A DNA stretch of 64,000 nt from Corynespora cassiicola (Eukaryota > Ascomycota > Dothideomycetes > Pleosporales > Corynesporascaceae): NCBI GenBank assembly GCA_022059125.1, contig JAEUWY010000008.1, forward strand, positions 1,178,001 to 1,242,000, read 5' to 3'. Below the pieces are notes generated by a model. It saw only the letters and a list, made by a program, of their open reading frames with translations. It was not told the DNA's origin and did not search any database. Made by a program: the position numbers and the translations under genes. The stretch's first letter is position 1. The number at the start of each line of letters is the position of its first letter. Below are positions 46,171 to 59,746 of the stretch, in pieces.

Positions 46171-48102
46171 AGGCCTTGTTTAGCAGATGCTTAAAGATTC
46201 ACGGTCTATTGGGGCTGGAAGATTCGTGATATGGTTCAAGTATTTCCTTTGTTGATTTCTGGCTTCATGATGTACTTTGCTTTGGGATATCCTGTGGCTT
46301 TTGCAATAAGTTGCCTTTTCGTCTGTCTTCGAGAGGACTATACAGGGACTCTAGAGAGACCTCCCGTAGTTTATTGTATTTTTGAATCTTTAGTATCTAC
46401 AATTCACAGAGTCTATCAGTAAAATCTCATTAAGAAACAAAGGAGGTGTATTTCCGTTCCTAGGTAGATTTAAGTGCTGGAGATTCAACGGTATATTTAC
46501 TGTCTCATGCTTACTAATCCAGACCTCCAATGACAATTTTCGACCATTTCTATTACTTTGCAGAAAGGAATATCGTATGAGAGCCACGAGATTCAATGAG
46601 GTTTCTGATGAAGGTCTTGGCATTTTCCACTCATGGCGTATTCCACCTTCTCTCTGCCACTCGCACCTGCGGAATCTGCTCGAGCGGTGCGTTTTTCTAT
46701 CGGTAAACATGAGAAAGCCACCTGGTGCCACATTTGCTTGTTACGTCCATGGAAGTGATCTCAATGGAGATGCCAACAGATATTGAGGTGACGGAGGGGC
46801 TTCAGTGCTAGCAATAGCTTGAGGGCGTTTGATTCATCTAAATCGATGCGGTGCCGTCACCAAAAGCATGGATTTACTTCCATATACGCAAGTAACTTCT
46901 TGTATCAAGTTGTCCTTGACTGAATGTCTGGAAGGGCACTGCAGCTGTGGTTTGTCTGGTGTTTACAAGCCGGCAAATGATAATGCCGGCCCTGCGGTTC
47001 ATGAAATGAGGAGATGTCGGAATGATAAGGCCGATGAAAGATGCGGGAAAAGCCAGGGAGCGTCGAAAACTGGTCTCTGTGTACAGGCATGGCAACAAAG
47101 CGCTGGTGGAATGCACCTGCTGTTGCCAAGAGTTGCTTGGATGGAAGATGGGGAATGGACTGAAGATGGCAGGCCCAGTCCTGCTGCAGGGGAAGTGAAA
47201 TGTAGTCATCGTCTGGCTGGCGTCCATGCTGTCCAAATACCTGATGGCAGGGTCATCCTTCTCGTCACCTGCATGTTCAATTACACAGGGCCGGCCAACC
47301 CCAGATGCCCAAGGAATGGAACATAGCAATCGAGGTAAAACTAACTTCAAAACCAGGGCCCAGTCCGAATCTGTTCAATTCGCCTAGAGTCCGTGAATGG
47401 CGGCCAATCGGCATAGTGTGGGGTAAAGACAGTCAAACCCAGGCCCAAGGCTGAGGTGACGGCGGCCTGTGCGTCCGCCCGCGTGCATCATTCAAACGTC
47501 GTCATCGCTCGTCGACAGTACCACAACCTGAACCCCTCAACCACTCGGTTGCTGCGAGTCCTGCCCTGCGAAGCGACATCCTCCTCCTCCTCTCTTTGAC
47601 AACGCGGTCTTGGATTCCCCCCCACGCCGTCCAACAAAGAAGGGCGCGGAGAATATCTCGCGGCGACAGCGACCACGCGCCACCCCTGCGTCGGATCATC
47701 CGATACCGCAGCGCCTCGTAAGCTGGCCAAAAACAGCACATGCCGCATCCAAACCAGCAAGTGACAAGAGGGTAGGAGATTGTCGAGGTCGGGTTATCGT
47801 GCATACAATCGATCGCGTTCGCAGGCACAGGAGCGTCCGCTAAGCGAAAGGAGAAGGTGGCACTGCCCGGGTCGTATCCGCCATCACCTGCCGAGCCTTT
47901 CACCATATGCTTGGGCCTGCGTGGCCGGGCTGATAGGGCCTATTACCGGCGCGTAGTTTGTCAAGCTTTCACCCACTCGGTCCTGCCGACACTGCGGTAC
48001 TCTTGTACCATTTGTCCGCCTCTTATACCTCGACATCCCTTCTGAGGCTGCTCCCCACGACGACCAGCACTGCAGACTCTGCTGCTCTGCTTTCTTCTGA
48101 CC
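46171..48102. other. Long intergenic region
   Basis: About 1.9 kb without a supported gene. Overlapping frames on both strands at 46829-47350 and 47488-47906 have shadow-like compositions. The last 200 bp form the pyrimidine-rich leader of the F-box gene. Confidence 0.5.
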
Positions 48103-49641
48103 ATGACGTTTACTCCGCCGCTCCTCAACCTCCCCTCCGAGCTCCTCCACATCATTCTTGGCTACCTTTCTTTGCCAGATCTGCTCTCGGTCGGCCTGGT
48201 AAACAAAGCCCTGCACGAGCATTCCGAGCAGGACGCACTCTATCACCCCTTTGTGCAATCACATGTCCCGGGCTACAAGGTCCCCAAGCCGGCCAACTGC
48301 AGTTGGCGCGACCTCTACAAGCTCCACTACCCGTACTGGTTCATTCCCAAGAACAAGATCTGGTTCTCCGACAACGCCTACACTGGCAAGCTGGTGATAG
48401 CTCGGTATGACCATCGCCTCAACATCATCGAAGCATATGCCTTGGTAGCAGAGCGGAGACAACCCACTTTTCAAACATGGGAGTGGAATCCAGAGGCCAT
48501 CATACACTCGTTCAACCCGCGGATCCAGCTTGATTTGAACGCCCCCGTACTTCGCCTGGACCCGGAAGCTTATGAATATGTTGAAGACAATGGCTCGCGC
48601 CTCACCAGCGAGATACCCATGACGTTGTTTGACTCATTGCCATCCTCTACCGGGATCCGGTCACGGCTCATGCTCACTCGCCCATGGCCAGCTCACATCA
48701 CCTCCCCCTCCACACCAATATGGCCCCCTCTCACATTGCCTAGCTCGACGAGGACCCGGAATGATTCCCCGTCGGACTTTAGGGACAACAATCACAAACC
48801 TTCAACCTTGTCGGAGCTGTCAACCAGCAATTTCAGGATCAGGAAGTGGGTTTCGTTTTCTTCTCGGCCTCACGGCTTCAACCTGCGCGTCGGGGAGGCC
48901 ATCACGACTTGGGGAACGCTGCCCGAGGAGTGCTACACGCCTACTCGTCAGAAACCGTGGCAGGGAATCTGGGTTGGCGACTATGCCGGCCATGGCTGCG
49001 AGTTTTTGGTCGTCATGCAGCCCGATGATCCGAAGCCACTGCCTGACCGAGCCGAATGGGCAATGCGCGCCAGGGAGCGCGAAGGCAGCGTTAGCAGCGC
49101 GGGATCATGGAGTACTGCACCTACCGAGGCAACCAATAATGCAGATGCCTGGAGTGATGGCGAATCCAATGAACTCTTTGCCGAACCAGAAGCGTCGCTT
49201 GAGGATAGCATCTCAACGCTGCATGCCAACACTCCAGAGTCCACGTATGATGAAGAAGTAGAAAAGGAAGACAAAAGCGTCTACCGTGGGCGCCTCGAAG
49301 CAGTCAAACTCACGGGTGATCCAAACATTCCACGAGGCGAATACACCTTCATCGCGCCAGACATTGGTCCCGATGGCTTGATCCGCGTTGCCAACGAAGA
49401 AATGTTCAAGGGTGCTCATATAGTCAAGAGCGTAGGGCACATTGCAGCAAACAACTTTAGGAATGGTAAGCCAACCGCAGGTTACATTCCTGTTGCCCCT
49501 GTACTGACATGAACAGACGATTACATGACTTCTCAACTCATCTTGATCTCACATGATCGGCTGGCGCAGTACTGGGAGACGTTTGGGCATGTTTCCTTTT
49601 ACCAGCGGGTCAACATTGATGATTTTACCAAGTTGGAATGA
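48103..49641 (+). CDS. F-box protein
   Basis: Exons 48103-49465 and 49517-49641 join across a 51-bp intron, giving 495 aa. Residues about 5-50 are an F-box (LLNLPSELLHIILGYLSLPD, then LLSVGLVNKALHE), which should bind Skp1 in an SCF ubiquitin ligase. The C-terminal half has GIWVGDYAGHGCEFLVVMQ, KLTGDPNIPRGEYTFIAPDI and, in exon 2, LILISHDRLAQYWETFGHVS. These suggest a FBXO31-like beta-domain used for substrate binding, a comparison made from memory and only moderately sure. A Ser/Glu-rich disordered insert sits near 330-395. Substrate unknown. Confidence 0.87.
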
Positions 49642-50024
49642 AGCGTGTATATTGAAATGGGCAAATGCGTGTGGCAGGTGGAGAGAGTGGGGCGAGGGAA
49701 AACGGCGTGTGTATTCATTCTAGCAGCTTGCCATGATGGCGTTGGTCAGGAACAATGTATATCTTTGAGCGTCGGCGTCCCAATCTGGCAAGCCCCAAGC
49801 CTACTTGGGCCATGAGGTCGTATTCAAGTTACCGCCGCCGATAGTCGCGGTCGTGTGCCGCCCGCCGAAAAGACGGTGGCAGCCGCAACGCACCCCACGG
49901 GGCATCCTTACCGCATGAGAGCTAGCCCCAAACCTCCGAACATCGGCAAAACACCAAAATTTCCATCGCAGCTACAGCTGCCCTCGCAAGCTTCTCCAAG
50001 CAAAGCTCCCAGTAACCCACCACA
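49642..50024. other. Intergenic region
   Basis: Contains the 3' end of the F-box gene and the promoter of LYS12. No gene supported. Confidence 0.5.
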
Positions 50025-51262
<1,238 letters not shown>

Positions 51263-51531
51263 ATGGTGCATGGAGAATTGATCTGAGCTCTGTAAAAAGC
51301 TGTGTAGCAATGTAGCGATTATTCAACAACGCGGGACTCTTTCTATTACCTGATGAATGCATGTCCCACGACCGGGATGCTCTTGCGTGTATGTATATGC
51401 GTGTAGACCATATCGCAGCCACCGCCTGTCTACCCAAGCCCTCCAAACCCCCCAAAAAATCATAAAAGATCTACATGTACCGCCCCACCAAGCCAAAACG
51501 CCAGCCCAATGCTCGCCCTCTACATGTGTTC

Positions 51532-52724
51532 CTAATCCAGATCCGCATCCTCCTTCTCTTGCGCCTTATCCTGCTCCTTGGCCTCGTCCTTGTGCACCAT
51601 TTCGAACTTATCCTCTGGGTTCGGCGCGCCGTGCTTCTCGGCCTCTTCGGTGGGGAGGAGCTGGATGATGACGACGAAGAGTTCGGTGTTTGTGCTCTTG
51701 TCCTTGAGGACGTATCTGAGGGAGTGGGTGCTTGCGCGTTAGTCAGAGGGGTGGGTCGGGCATAAGAGATGGTGGGGGAGTGCGTGGGTATCGTTCTGGG
51801 GTGGAGGGGGGGATGGGTTGTGCACAGTCAGGGAAAAGGGCGGGTAACGAAAGTGGAATACATACCGTAAAGGCTGGCCGTCCCAGTGCCCAATGATGGA
51901 GATGGCGGGCAACCCGTACCCCAGCTTCAGCGCAAACTCGTTGAAGTCGAGGTACGGGTTGAAGAAGTCGCACTTGTACTCGCGGCCCGCCTCGAACACA
52001 AAGTCTTTCCTGTTCGCCTCGGTGAGGAAGAACTTTTGCCGCTGCGCTGAGGTGCCCGGGACGCCCTTCTCGGCGCGCACGTCCTCGCCGTTGCCCTCGG
52101 CGCCCTCTTCGTATACGGCTACAGTCCCCTCCTCCCTCTCCTCGGCGGGCACCTCGTCCGCCTCGGCCCCGCCCTTGGACCCCACGCGCAGCACGTTGAT
52201 GCTGCTCAGCAGAGGGCCATACAAGTATGGCTCATCGCCGTAGACGTCGCCCTCGAGGCCCGGGTCGATCCACCACTTCACGATGCCAAAGGCCTTGTCA
52301 AAGAGCGGGGGCAGGCGGTCGCGGATCGGGTGGTCGAAGTCATTTCCGAAGACGAGGTCCGCGCCGTTGATGTCGCGCTTGGGCGTGAAGGCGAAGGAGA
52401 TGGAGTAGCGATCGTAGGGGTGCTGGGGCGTGGAGAAGTACGGCGATGTGGAGGGGGAGCCGTGGGGAAGGCCTGTGGGGTTGCGGATTGTCAGGTTCGG
52501 TCTGTATAGGCGGTGGGGGCGTTTGGTTTTTTTTTGTTTTGCTGCATGCGCGGGGGAAACGTACCTCGGAAGTCTTTTATTCGCATGTGAATTCTGGCGC
52601 TGATGTGGTCCGAGGATATTTCTATGGGGACTTCGCTGTTTACGCGCACGTCTTCGTGGTTGGCGGGATCGTAGGTTGCGCCGGCGGTGACGCGCAGCAT
52701 GTATTGCTCGTGATGTGGAGGCAT
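51532..52724 (-). CDS. DUF1769-family protein
   Basis: Exons 52565-52724, 51866-52472 and 51532-51715 give 316 aa. The introns are 92 bp and 150 bp. The protein matches the conserved fungal DUF1769 (UPF0590-type) family: MLRVTAGATYDPANHEDVRV at the start, DFRGLPHGSPSTSPYFSTPQ restored by the first splice, ISFAFTPKRDINGADLVFGN, IVKWWIDPGLEGDVYGDEPY, LYGPLLSSINVLRVG and FNEFALKLGYGLPAISIIGH. An acidic Glu/Gly-rich insert occurs near 170-200. The second splice restores GQPLRYVLKDKSTNTELFVV. No signal peptide or membrane helix. The biochemical function of the family is not known to me. It is divergent from the next gene. Confidence 0.88.
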
Positions 52725-53329
52725 AGTGGGCTATGAGGTCCTATCGATGCGAAAATCTATGATGAATGTTTGTATGGGTACGAATGCAAGGGTTTGGGGT
52801 ATCAGAATGCAAAGTGCGGGCCGGCTGGGGACGTCCGAGGTTGAGCGCGTGAGAAAATTGTTGACCATCAATGACGTTCGGGGGTTGCGAGGCGCCAGGG
52901 TTCACGCGCCAGACCGCCTTGGGAATGGCTGCATCTCGTATCCCATATGACATTCTGCCCCCCGCCCCGATCCTACGCTTCATTTCTCGGCAACTCATTA
53001 TGCTTTCAGTAAGAGCTAACGTATGGAGAGTTGTTGGGTGTATTGTGATACTTTCTTATCCTTGCCATCTAATCAATCCAGGATTTATATTCTTACCGGT
53101 GTCAAGTGAATTCAGCCCCCAACTACTCATGCATATCGATGCAGGACTCGTACACTTTCTGCTCCGTGGCAGTGGGCTGCTTATGCAATAGCCAAGCGGT
53201 TATGGGCGGGCGATGCAGCACAGCCTGGCGACAACGCAACGACTGTCAGATTGCCCCCTCTGCTCTCCTCACTCCTCAACTACATCTTTGGTTGATTCTC
53301 CTATCTTAATCAAACTACGGTAGCTTCTC
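52725..53329. promoter_or_regulatory. Divergent promoter region
   Basis: About 605 bp between the DUF1769 gene and the NLR-N-like gene. No further gene; several short frames on both strands are not supported. Confidence 0.45.
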
Positions 53330-55563
53330 ATGGCGGAAGTCTTGGGGATCATCAGTGGCAGCATCGCCATCGGGCAAGCCCTTTCTGCCACGAGGCTAAC
53401 GGTCGTCAAACTCCGACAGCTTCGCAGTGAGCTGCATCACTTACCAGACGAAACTGAAGAGCTCATCGAACAGATCGAGTTCATCGGCCTATCACTGGAG
53501 ATTTCGGAGGGGGCGCTTCGTGAACAGCGTCTTCTTGGAGCTTCCCCGAACTTACGTCAACATGATGCCAATCATCGTATCATCACACGATGTCATCGTG
53601 TGTTGGAAGACCTTGGTAGCCTTGCCGACAGAATCAAAGACTCCATGTGTTCGCGAAGTGTCAAGGGACGCGTAAAAGCCATGCTCCAAAAAGACGATCT
53701 AGAAAGACTCAGGGCTAGGTTGGAGCAGGCCATCCAGGCATTAACCCTTTCGCAGTCTATATGTACTGGGTAAGTCACATTTCACTGCTAGCGATCAAGC
53801 CTAATCCAATGAACACAGATTGGCAGTCTCCAAAATGGGCTCACATCTTGCCTCCATGGATCGGCATATGACCTTGGGATTGACCCAAATCGGTGATAGC
53901 GTACACAGCATGGAGACAAAGATGGTCCTTATCGAATCTTCAAACAACGAGAATTCCAAGGAGATTCCCTCCACTAGCCAAGCCACAAGCGTGGACGCAA
54001 TATCTTCTTCTCATCAACGACTACAGATGCCATGGGTTAGCCCGTCGCGCTTTGGCCAAATCCGCTATGAGCGAAAGCCAGGATTCTTCGAGGCCCGCGT
54101 TGTTCTGCCAGGTTGGGTTACTCAATTTGCGTGGGACTTGCAAGTTCGACGCGCCGCACAGGGGTGGAATATGTGGTTTGAACCGTTCCTTCACGACCCA
54201 ACAGGAAGTCAAATTGAGGTTCTAATACAGCAGGATCGTGCGAATGAGCTCGACTACCTCTATCGCCGAGGTCGCATGAATCCTGAGGCTCGTTATCCGG
54301 GGTTTATATTCGCGGTACTAGCTCTAACTCTTTGCCAATCTTGAACTTGCACTGACATGCTTAGTATACCCTCGTTGGACCATCGATTGATGTGGCTCTG
54401 ATGTTCCAAAACCACTTGGGTAGAGATAGATGGCCTATTATAGGCCTAGGGTCAGCCTTCATAAAATCTATGACTTTACATGCTAATCGACTTCCAGGTG
54501 GTTGTACATGCTTCTTTCTCCCCATAATAACGAACCGGATTCATTTCATTTTCTCGAGTTTAAAAAAAGGAGAAAATTTTATGGGAAAATTATTGACGGG
54601 ACACTTGGGCCGCCCGGTCCCCTTATGGAAGTAACTCCTAAACTACCGATAATGATTATGTTAATGGAACTCTCAGCAAAAAATTTCGAAGATGAAATCA
54701 ATTTTCTGAGAATTATAAAAAGGTTTTGGGGCAATTACGAGATATTCAGTGTCAGGAAGCGAGTTGAAATCATCCAAAGTATTAAGTATGGTTCATTTTC
54801 CGAGTCTTCCCAAGTCCGACTCTTCCGCAATATCATTGCTCCAAATGATGGGATATTGACCAAAAATATCATCAACGAAACGATTCAAGAGGGTGTGAAT
54901 CTTCTCGTTCCGGTATCATATCAATGGGGTATCAGTTTCAGGGCTACGGGAAGAAGACCATGGCATTGGTCAGACGTGATTCGAACAATGATCAAACAGA
55001 GAGATGCACTTTCCACAGGATCGTTTCTTCATATGCCCTACATGGACTGGGAAAAACGAATCATATATAACACGCCTTTATCAAGTATGGTCCGGGGCAT
55101 GGTACGAGCTCACGGCATTTTTGGACCGCGATGCGACATTCAAACGATCCAGAACGGAATTTTTGATTTTTTGGAGTTGTTGCTGGCTTGTGGAATCGAC
55201 CTCGTGTGGTATGGAAAAGAGGAAAAAAAGCAAAGACATCACAAGCTGAGGCTCGAATCCAAAACTGGGGAGACTATGTGGGAACACATCACATGCCATC
55301 ATTTTCACTGTGACTATACTACAACAGGACACAGAAACTGGAATCTTCCTGTCACTCTCAGTAACTTCGAATACGGACCATTGCCGAAGGATTGGAAACT
55401 CTTTTGGGAAACCGATTATGGATTCCTTCAGGCGTTTTGGGAACTTGTTGAGTGGCAAGCAGAAACGGAGCTTGATCGTAATATTGGGGGTATTCCGGGC
55501 GCTTGGCCACAAGAGGAGAAGAATTTTCGAGTATTCGAGGACTGTCTTAGCTATATAGATTAG
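53330..55563 (+). CDS. Protein with fungal NLR-type N-terminal domain and unknown C-terminus
   Basis: Exons 53330-53769, 53819-54314, 54365-54450 and 54498-55563 give about 695 aa. The first three exons join well; the third intron uses a weak GTCAGC donor but is the join that keeps frame. Residues 1-145 (MAEVLGIISGSIAIGQALSA, then LRSELHHLPDETEELIEQIE) match the helical fungal N-terminal domain found on NLR-like and ankyrin proteins. A coiled linker follows. The FEARVVLPGWVTQFAWDLQV block also recurs in that group. The C-terminal 350 residues are Trp/His-rich (CHHFHCDYTTTGHRNWNLPV) and not recognised. No P-loop (GxxxxGK[ST]), NACHT or clear ankyrin repeat is seen. A role in self/non-self recognition or signalling is inference. 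Confidence 0.7.
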
Positions 55564-56557
55564 TCTGACTACTGATAAGCTATTCAATAGTCATCGGGCG
55601 TTATAGAGGCCGTCAATTTTGCATGGCGCATCGAGGTGAGATTTATACAAAGTTCATTACCCTTGATCCTTTTGATTTCCAACATCTTATCATAATATAG
55701 TATTCTAGCTTTAAATCAAACAATGTAGTCTATTTAGGCTGATCGCATGGTGCCTGTTGACGATTCTTCAGTTATGCTACTAGTACATAGCATTCTCGTT
55801 CGGATCAGTCGATTAGCAGCGGAATTTAAAGCATACAAAATGCGAGATCCTCTGCGAATATAACTCCTGTTAAAGGTAGCATTAGGGGCAATATATATTA
55901 GTGCGCCCCTACCAATCATTTCTGCCATGCCCTATGCTATAATTTGTTTTCCATAACTTCGTTGTCTGCCCTGTTTGGTAGTTCACGTTTTTTTTATCTG
56001 TGCTTATTCTCTATCGAATGTTTCACTACGCCTTCTCTTGTAAATTAAATCCCCATCCTTGCTTCCGCTTTCTTTGTTTGTCTCAGTATTTCCATGTTGC
56101 GACACGCAAGCACAGAGCCTGTGCCGCATATAGCGTTTAGCGCGGTTCAGATCGGGTAACTCCACCAGAGTTTGCTCCTTAACAGTTGATACTCAATTGG
56201 CTCACGGTTAATTTGATTTGCCTTGCCTTGCTTTCTCAGACTTTCACACTCTGTGTAACGGAATGTCAAGTCCAGTATCAACTCACGAAAGTCTGGCTCT
56301 GCTGCCATGTAATAGTAACATTAAAGAAGGCACGGATATCATCTAAAACCAACATCCTAATAGAGCCTAAACCTATCGTTAGATTCGTGTGACAGGCTAA
56401 TTTTTGTGGCTCTAACCATTTTTAGATTCATCAGCTGTCATCGAAGCAATATTTAAATCCTTACTCATCTCTCTGCTTTCACCAATATTTCTCACCTAGA
56501 CAATTCTTTCCCAGAAATTCATCCAGTAGCCCTCAGGAAGATATCTGACACAAGAGC
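55564..56557. other. AT-rich intergenic region
   Basis: About 1 kb, AT-rich, no supported gene. The last part is the promoter of the intradiol dioxygenase gene. Confidence 0.5.
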
Positions 56558-57663
56558 ATGCTTCTTCCTCGCTTGCTGAGGTTCGCCGTCATGGTGTTTG
56601 CTATGGCGGTTGTGTCTGCGCATTTGGAGTTTTCGCCCTCCGAACTCGCAGAGCACGAAGTAATCATCGCCCGCGGATCTGAGGCTATGAGTCACTGCCT
56701 TGAAGCTCCGGAGATGCAGGGTTTCCACAAGCGCGTGGTCGAGGAGCGGACAGCCACCCTCCATCGTATCCGCAAGGCTCGCGGCATTGATGTCAAACAG
56801 AGTGCGTTCATGCGATTCCATTCTTCTTGATATATATCTTACTAAAAAGGCCTTGATCGCCGCACCAAGGAAGACTGGCTGAAGTGGGTAAGCATCACCC
56901 ATGAAAAAGATCGCGGTCATTCCAGGGATCCACAGGATCTATTCAACTTCCGCTGGCCTGAACCGAGTAAGAAGGACCCCGCCTGTATCCTCGCACCAAC
57001 AAACATATATGGACCATACTGGCGTGACGGGAAGCAAGTTGAGCGTCAAGATATTCGTGCAAGGCAGCCTGGAATTTACCTGCGCCTTGCTCTCCAGGTA
57101 TTTGATGTCAACACGTGTAAGCCAGTGCACGGATCGCAAGTGGACGTTTGGCAGGCAAATGCGGTAGGCGTCTACTCGGACAAAGTCGATGGTTTTCTGC
57201 GCGGCTGGCAACCTTCCTCGGTCCATGGCACAGTGGACTTTGATACGATCTTTCCCGGTCATTACACTCAACGTACAACCCACATACACATCACTGTTCA
57301 CCCGCCGAAAGAGAGTCGGTACTCTCACTTCGGCATGGTCTACTTTGATGATGAGCTCATCACAGAAATTGAGGTGAGCTGTTGACATCTTGACTAATGA
57401 AGAGCGTAATCACTAACTTTGCTGCTACATAGAAAAAGGACCCTTACCCCAATAATAAGGCAGAACGTGTTTTCAATCAGTACGACGGGAATGCGCCGAT
57501 AGACTCGAAAAAGCTATATGACCCATTTCTCCAGTGGGCTTGGATCGGAAATCGGGTCGAGGATGGTGTGCTGGCATGGAAAACTCTTGGTGTCAACCTT
57601 ACGGACAAGGGGATCAAGCAGCCACCGGGCAGGAGGAGTTTGATTGATTATCACTTAGGTTAA
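56558..57663 (+). CDS. Secreted intradiol ring-cleavage dioxygenase
   Basis: Exons 56558-56801, 56850-57373 and 57433-57663 give 332 aa through 48- and 59-bp introns. Residues 1-21 are a signal peptide (MLLPRLLRFAVMVFAMAVVSA). The intradiol core is present: CILAPTNIYGPYWRDGKQVE with a ligand-type Tyr, LALQVFDVNTCKPVHGSQVD, VWQANAVGVYSD, then FPGHYTQRTTHIHI with a Tyr and the HxH pair. Fe(III) enzymes of this fold open catechol rings between the hydroxyls to muconates. The secreted fungal subgroup is thought to act on lignin- or plant-derived catechols; that is family knowledge, not shown here. All expected iron ligands (two Tyr, two His) appear conserved. Confidence 0.9.
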
Positions 57664-58981
57664 TAAGGGATAGCCCCTTAGATCTATCTCTGGTAATCAA
57701 ATAAGTTATGTTAAAGAAGACCAGGTGGAGATGAGGGCTACAGGAAAGGTAGACCATGGGTTACAAAGCGTAGGGATTAATTCTAGTCCGGCTGGACATC
57801 CGGGTGCAATTTCAATCATTAAGCGCTTCATAACTAGTTGTGAGATTTTCCATACAGACACGTGTGTTGAGTATCGCCTGCCGCTTTTGTTGAGAGCGAC
57901 TTGGACATGGTATGTGTCATGTACCACGGTCCCAAGGGCCTCAACTTCGGACCATTATGGAATTGGTTGATTTTTTCTTGATTTAACACTCTTCATGATA
58001 TTTCGGATGCAAATTAGCTGTGAAGGTGACGTACTAGCACCGTTTAGCATTCATTCCCTTTGAAGATGTGAAGATACGTGTACTGGAATTTGACTACCTT
58101 CCAACGTTCTTGAAGCTGCTGAACAAGCAACGAAGTCGAATGCAAAAATCATTCGATACTGAGTCGTTAATAATAGTGATGAAATTCTACGATGTCAATT
58201 TATACATGTATAGTTTGAGTGAGCGAATGCGTCCGATTTTTGTCAAATCATCAACGATTCACGGACTTCTGACCGAACATGAACCAGAAGAGAACCTGGT
58301 AATAAGACATTACGTTGCTCACCCAAGTCCTCGAGATATTCCAAACCAGTATAAATTAATGGCACCATTCCTTATTCCTTGTCAACGATCTTCTCCACCA
58401 ATTCCCTCAAGCCTTAGTATAACCACTTCACCACGCCACAGTCACTGCACCAGGACATATATCACATACCGAAAGTCACTAAACAACAAAGTTCTTCCAG
58501 ATAGCTGAAACCTGAAAATGGGATCGATTAGGCAATACATCACCAGTTCATACGCTGCGCTAGGCCGCCGAGAAAGGAATGGTAACAACAGTTCTGGAAC
58601 AGATGGCATGATACTTGTGGTACTGGCATCATTCTTTTTCTTTGTCTTATTCAATATCTTGAGACTCTCATATCATCAAATCGATAGCTCTTTCAAAAAC
58701 GCCAAAATACACGCTAGTTGGATGGTGCATTAACCATCTGTGGCCGCTCACTTCTGAAAGCATGGAATCTTCGAATTTATTTATTACACCTATTAATTGA
58801 ATTGAGCCTAAATTTGAGAAACATTTCCATGGTCTATCGATGTTTTTGGAGTCAAGGTAGGGTTTCGTGTGTCTATTCAAAAAAATGACCTACTCACGTG
58901 TCCTCTAGGATGGCAAGACAAGGACATCAGGGCTTAGCTACGAATCACTGGATCTAGAATTTATGGATTCCGTGAGACGCT

Positions 58982-59104
58982 GTGCTATATTAAGATCTGT
59001 TTTTGTGTCTTTAGGGCATGGGTCGCCCTTTTGTGTACTGGATTTGTGGCGTGCTTCCTCCCTTGAGAGGATAGTACTGAAATTCAATCGTGCTATATTA
59101 AGAT
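58982..59104. repeat. 15-bp direct repeat pair flanking 36-bp repeat copy 2
   Basis: GTGCTATATTAAGAT occurs at 58982-58996 and 59090-59104. The two copies bracket the 36-bp repeat at 59043-59078, giving a 123-bp unit. This could be a small degenerate element or a shared regulatory block. Confidence 0.65.
59043..59078 (+). repeat. 36-bp dispersed repeat, copy 2
   Basis: This begins TTTGTGGCGTGCTTCCTCCC and ends at AGTACT. It is 33 of 36 identical to 43912-43947. Relative to copy 1 it has T for C, A for G and T for C, all transitions. It lies about 150 bp upstream of the next gene start. Confidence 0.75.
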
Positions 59105-59230
59105 GGGAAATGGGCATGTGACTTGTATTCCGCAATCCATTTGAAGTTTGTGTTTGCCTAGCAACCGAGACAGGAACAGTCAATTCGGCAAACAAAGTCT
59201 CGCCCAGTGTATAAATATCAGTCGGACTTT

Positions 59231-59746
59231 ATGAGTTCTCAAAATCATATCTCCACACCAATGGCGGAATTTTCAGGCTCCCAAGACATTCTCAACGTTC
59301 ACATTGTGTTGATAGTATTCGAGATTTTGACTTTATGTCTGGTGGGGTTCCTGATTTACCTCCAGCCTCACCGGCCACACACAACTGTTGAGAGTGACCC
59401 AGCCTTTGGTCTTTACCAAAATCAACAAACACCAAGGCCTCATGAAATTCAACGAAACTTGGCTCACGCCATCCGGGCCGGTCTGCCACAGGAAACAGTC
59501 ATAGGCAGTTCCAATGCGCTGCAAAGCAGTCCTAACAATCACTCTCATCCTCTTGAACAAGCTTATTCGCTCAATGGAAGGATTGAACACCCTCAATCAA
59601 GCTCAAATAATCAAACTGGCTTGATTAAGGCTATCAGATTAAACCACGGAACTGAGACTATTCCCTTACGAGATCAAGGCATCAATCATATCAACTCAAG
59701 TTTTGAGGTCGGCCCTTCCAGACGGAATGTGGTCAAGAGAAATTAG
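59231..59746 (+). CDS. Single-pass membrane hypothetical protein
   Basis: Single exon, 171 aa from the first ATG (59231; MSSQNHISTPMAEFSGSQDI). One strong membrane helix lies near residues 25-45 (VHIVLIVFEILTLCLVGFLIY), followed by a polar, Asn/Gln/His-rich cytoplasmic-type tail of about 120 residues. No family is recognised. The 36-bp repeat lies just upstream, as it does upstream of the gene at 44230. A real but lineage-specific gene is the likeliest reading. Confidence 0.5.
   Translation: MSSQNHISTPMAEFSGSQDILNVHIVLIVFEILTLCLVGFLIYLQPHRPHTTVESDPAFGLYQNQQTPRPHEIQRNLAHAIRAGLPQETVIGSSNALQSSPNNHSHPLEQAYSLNGRIEHPQSSSNNQTGLIKAIRLNHGTETIPLRDQGINHINSSFEVGPSRRNVVKRN

Larger units (their letters stand above)
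57664..59230. other. Long intergenic region with repeats
   Basis: About 1.57 kb. Short frames at 57725-57970, 58068-58508 and 58518-58733 lack start context or family signal and are not called. It holds copy 2 of the 36-bp repeat (59043-59078) and a 15-bp direct repeat (58982 and 59090). Confidence 0.5.

Noticed and set aside
46829..47350. Overlapping frames of 165 aa (plus) and 158 aa (minus)
   Set aside because: Neither has splice partners, family motifs or a sensible composition; treated as non-coding.
58068..58508. 146-aa plus-strand frame
   Set aside because: No family, low complexity at the end, and lies in a repeat-bearing AT-rich gap; left uncalled.
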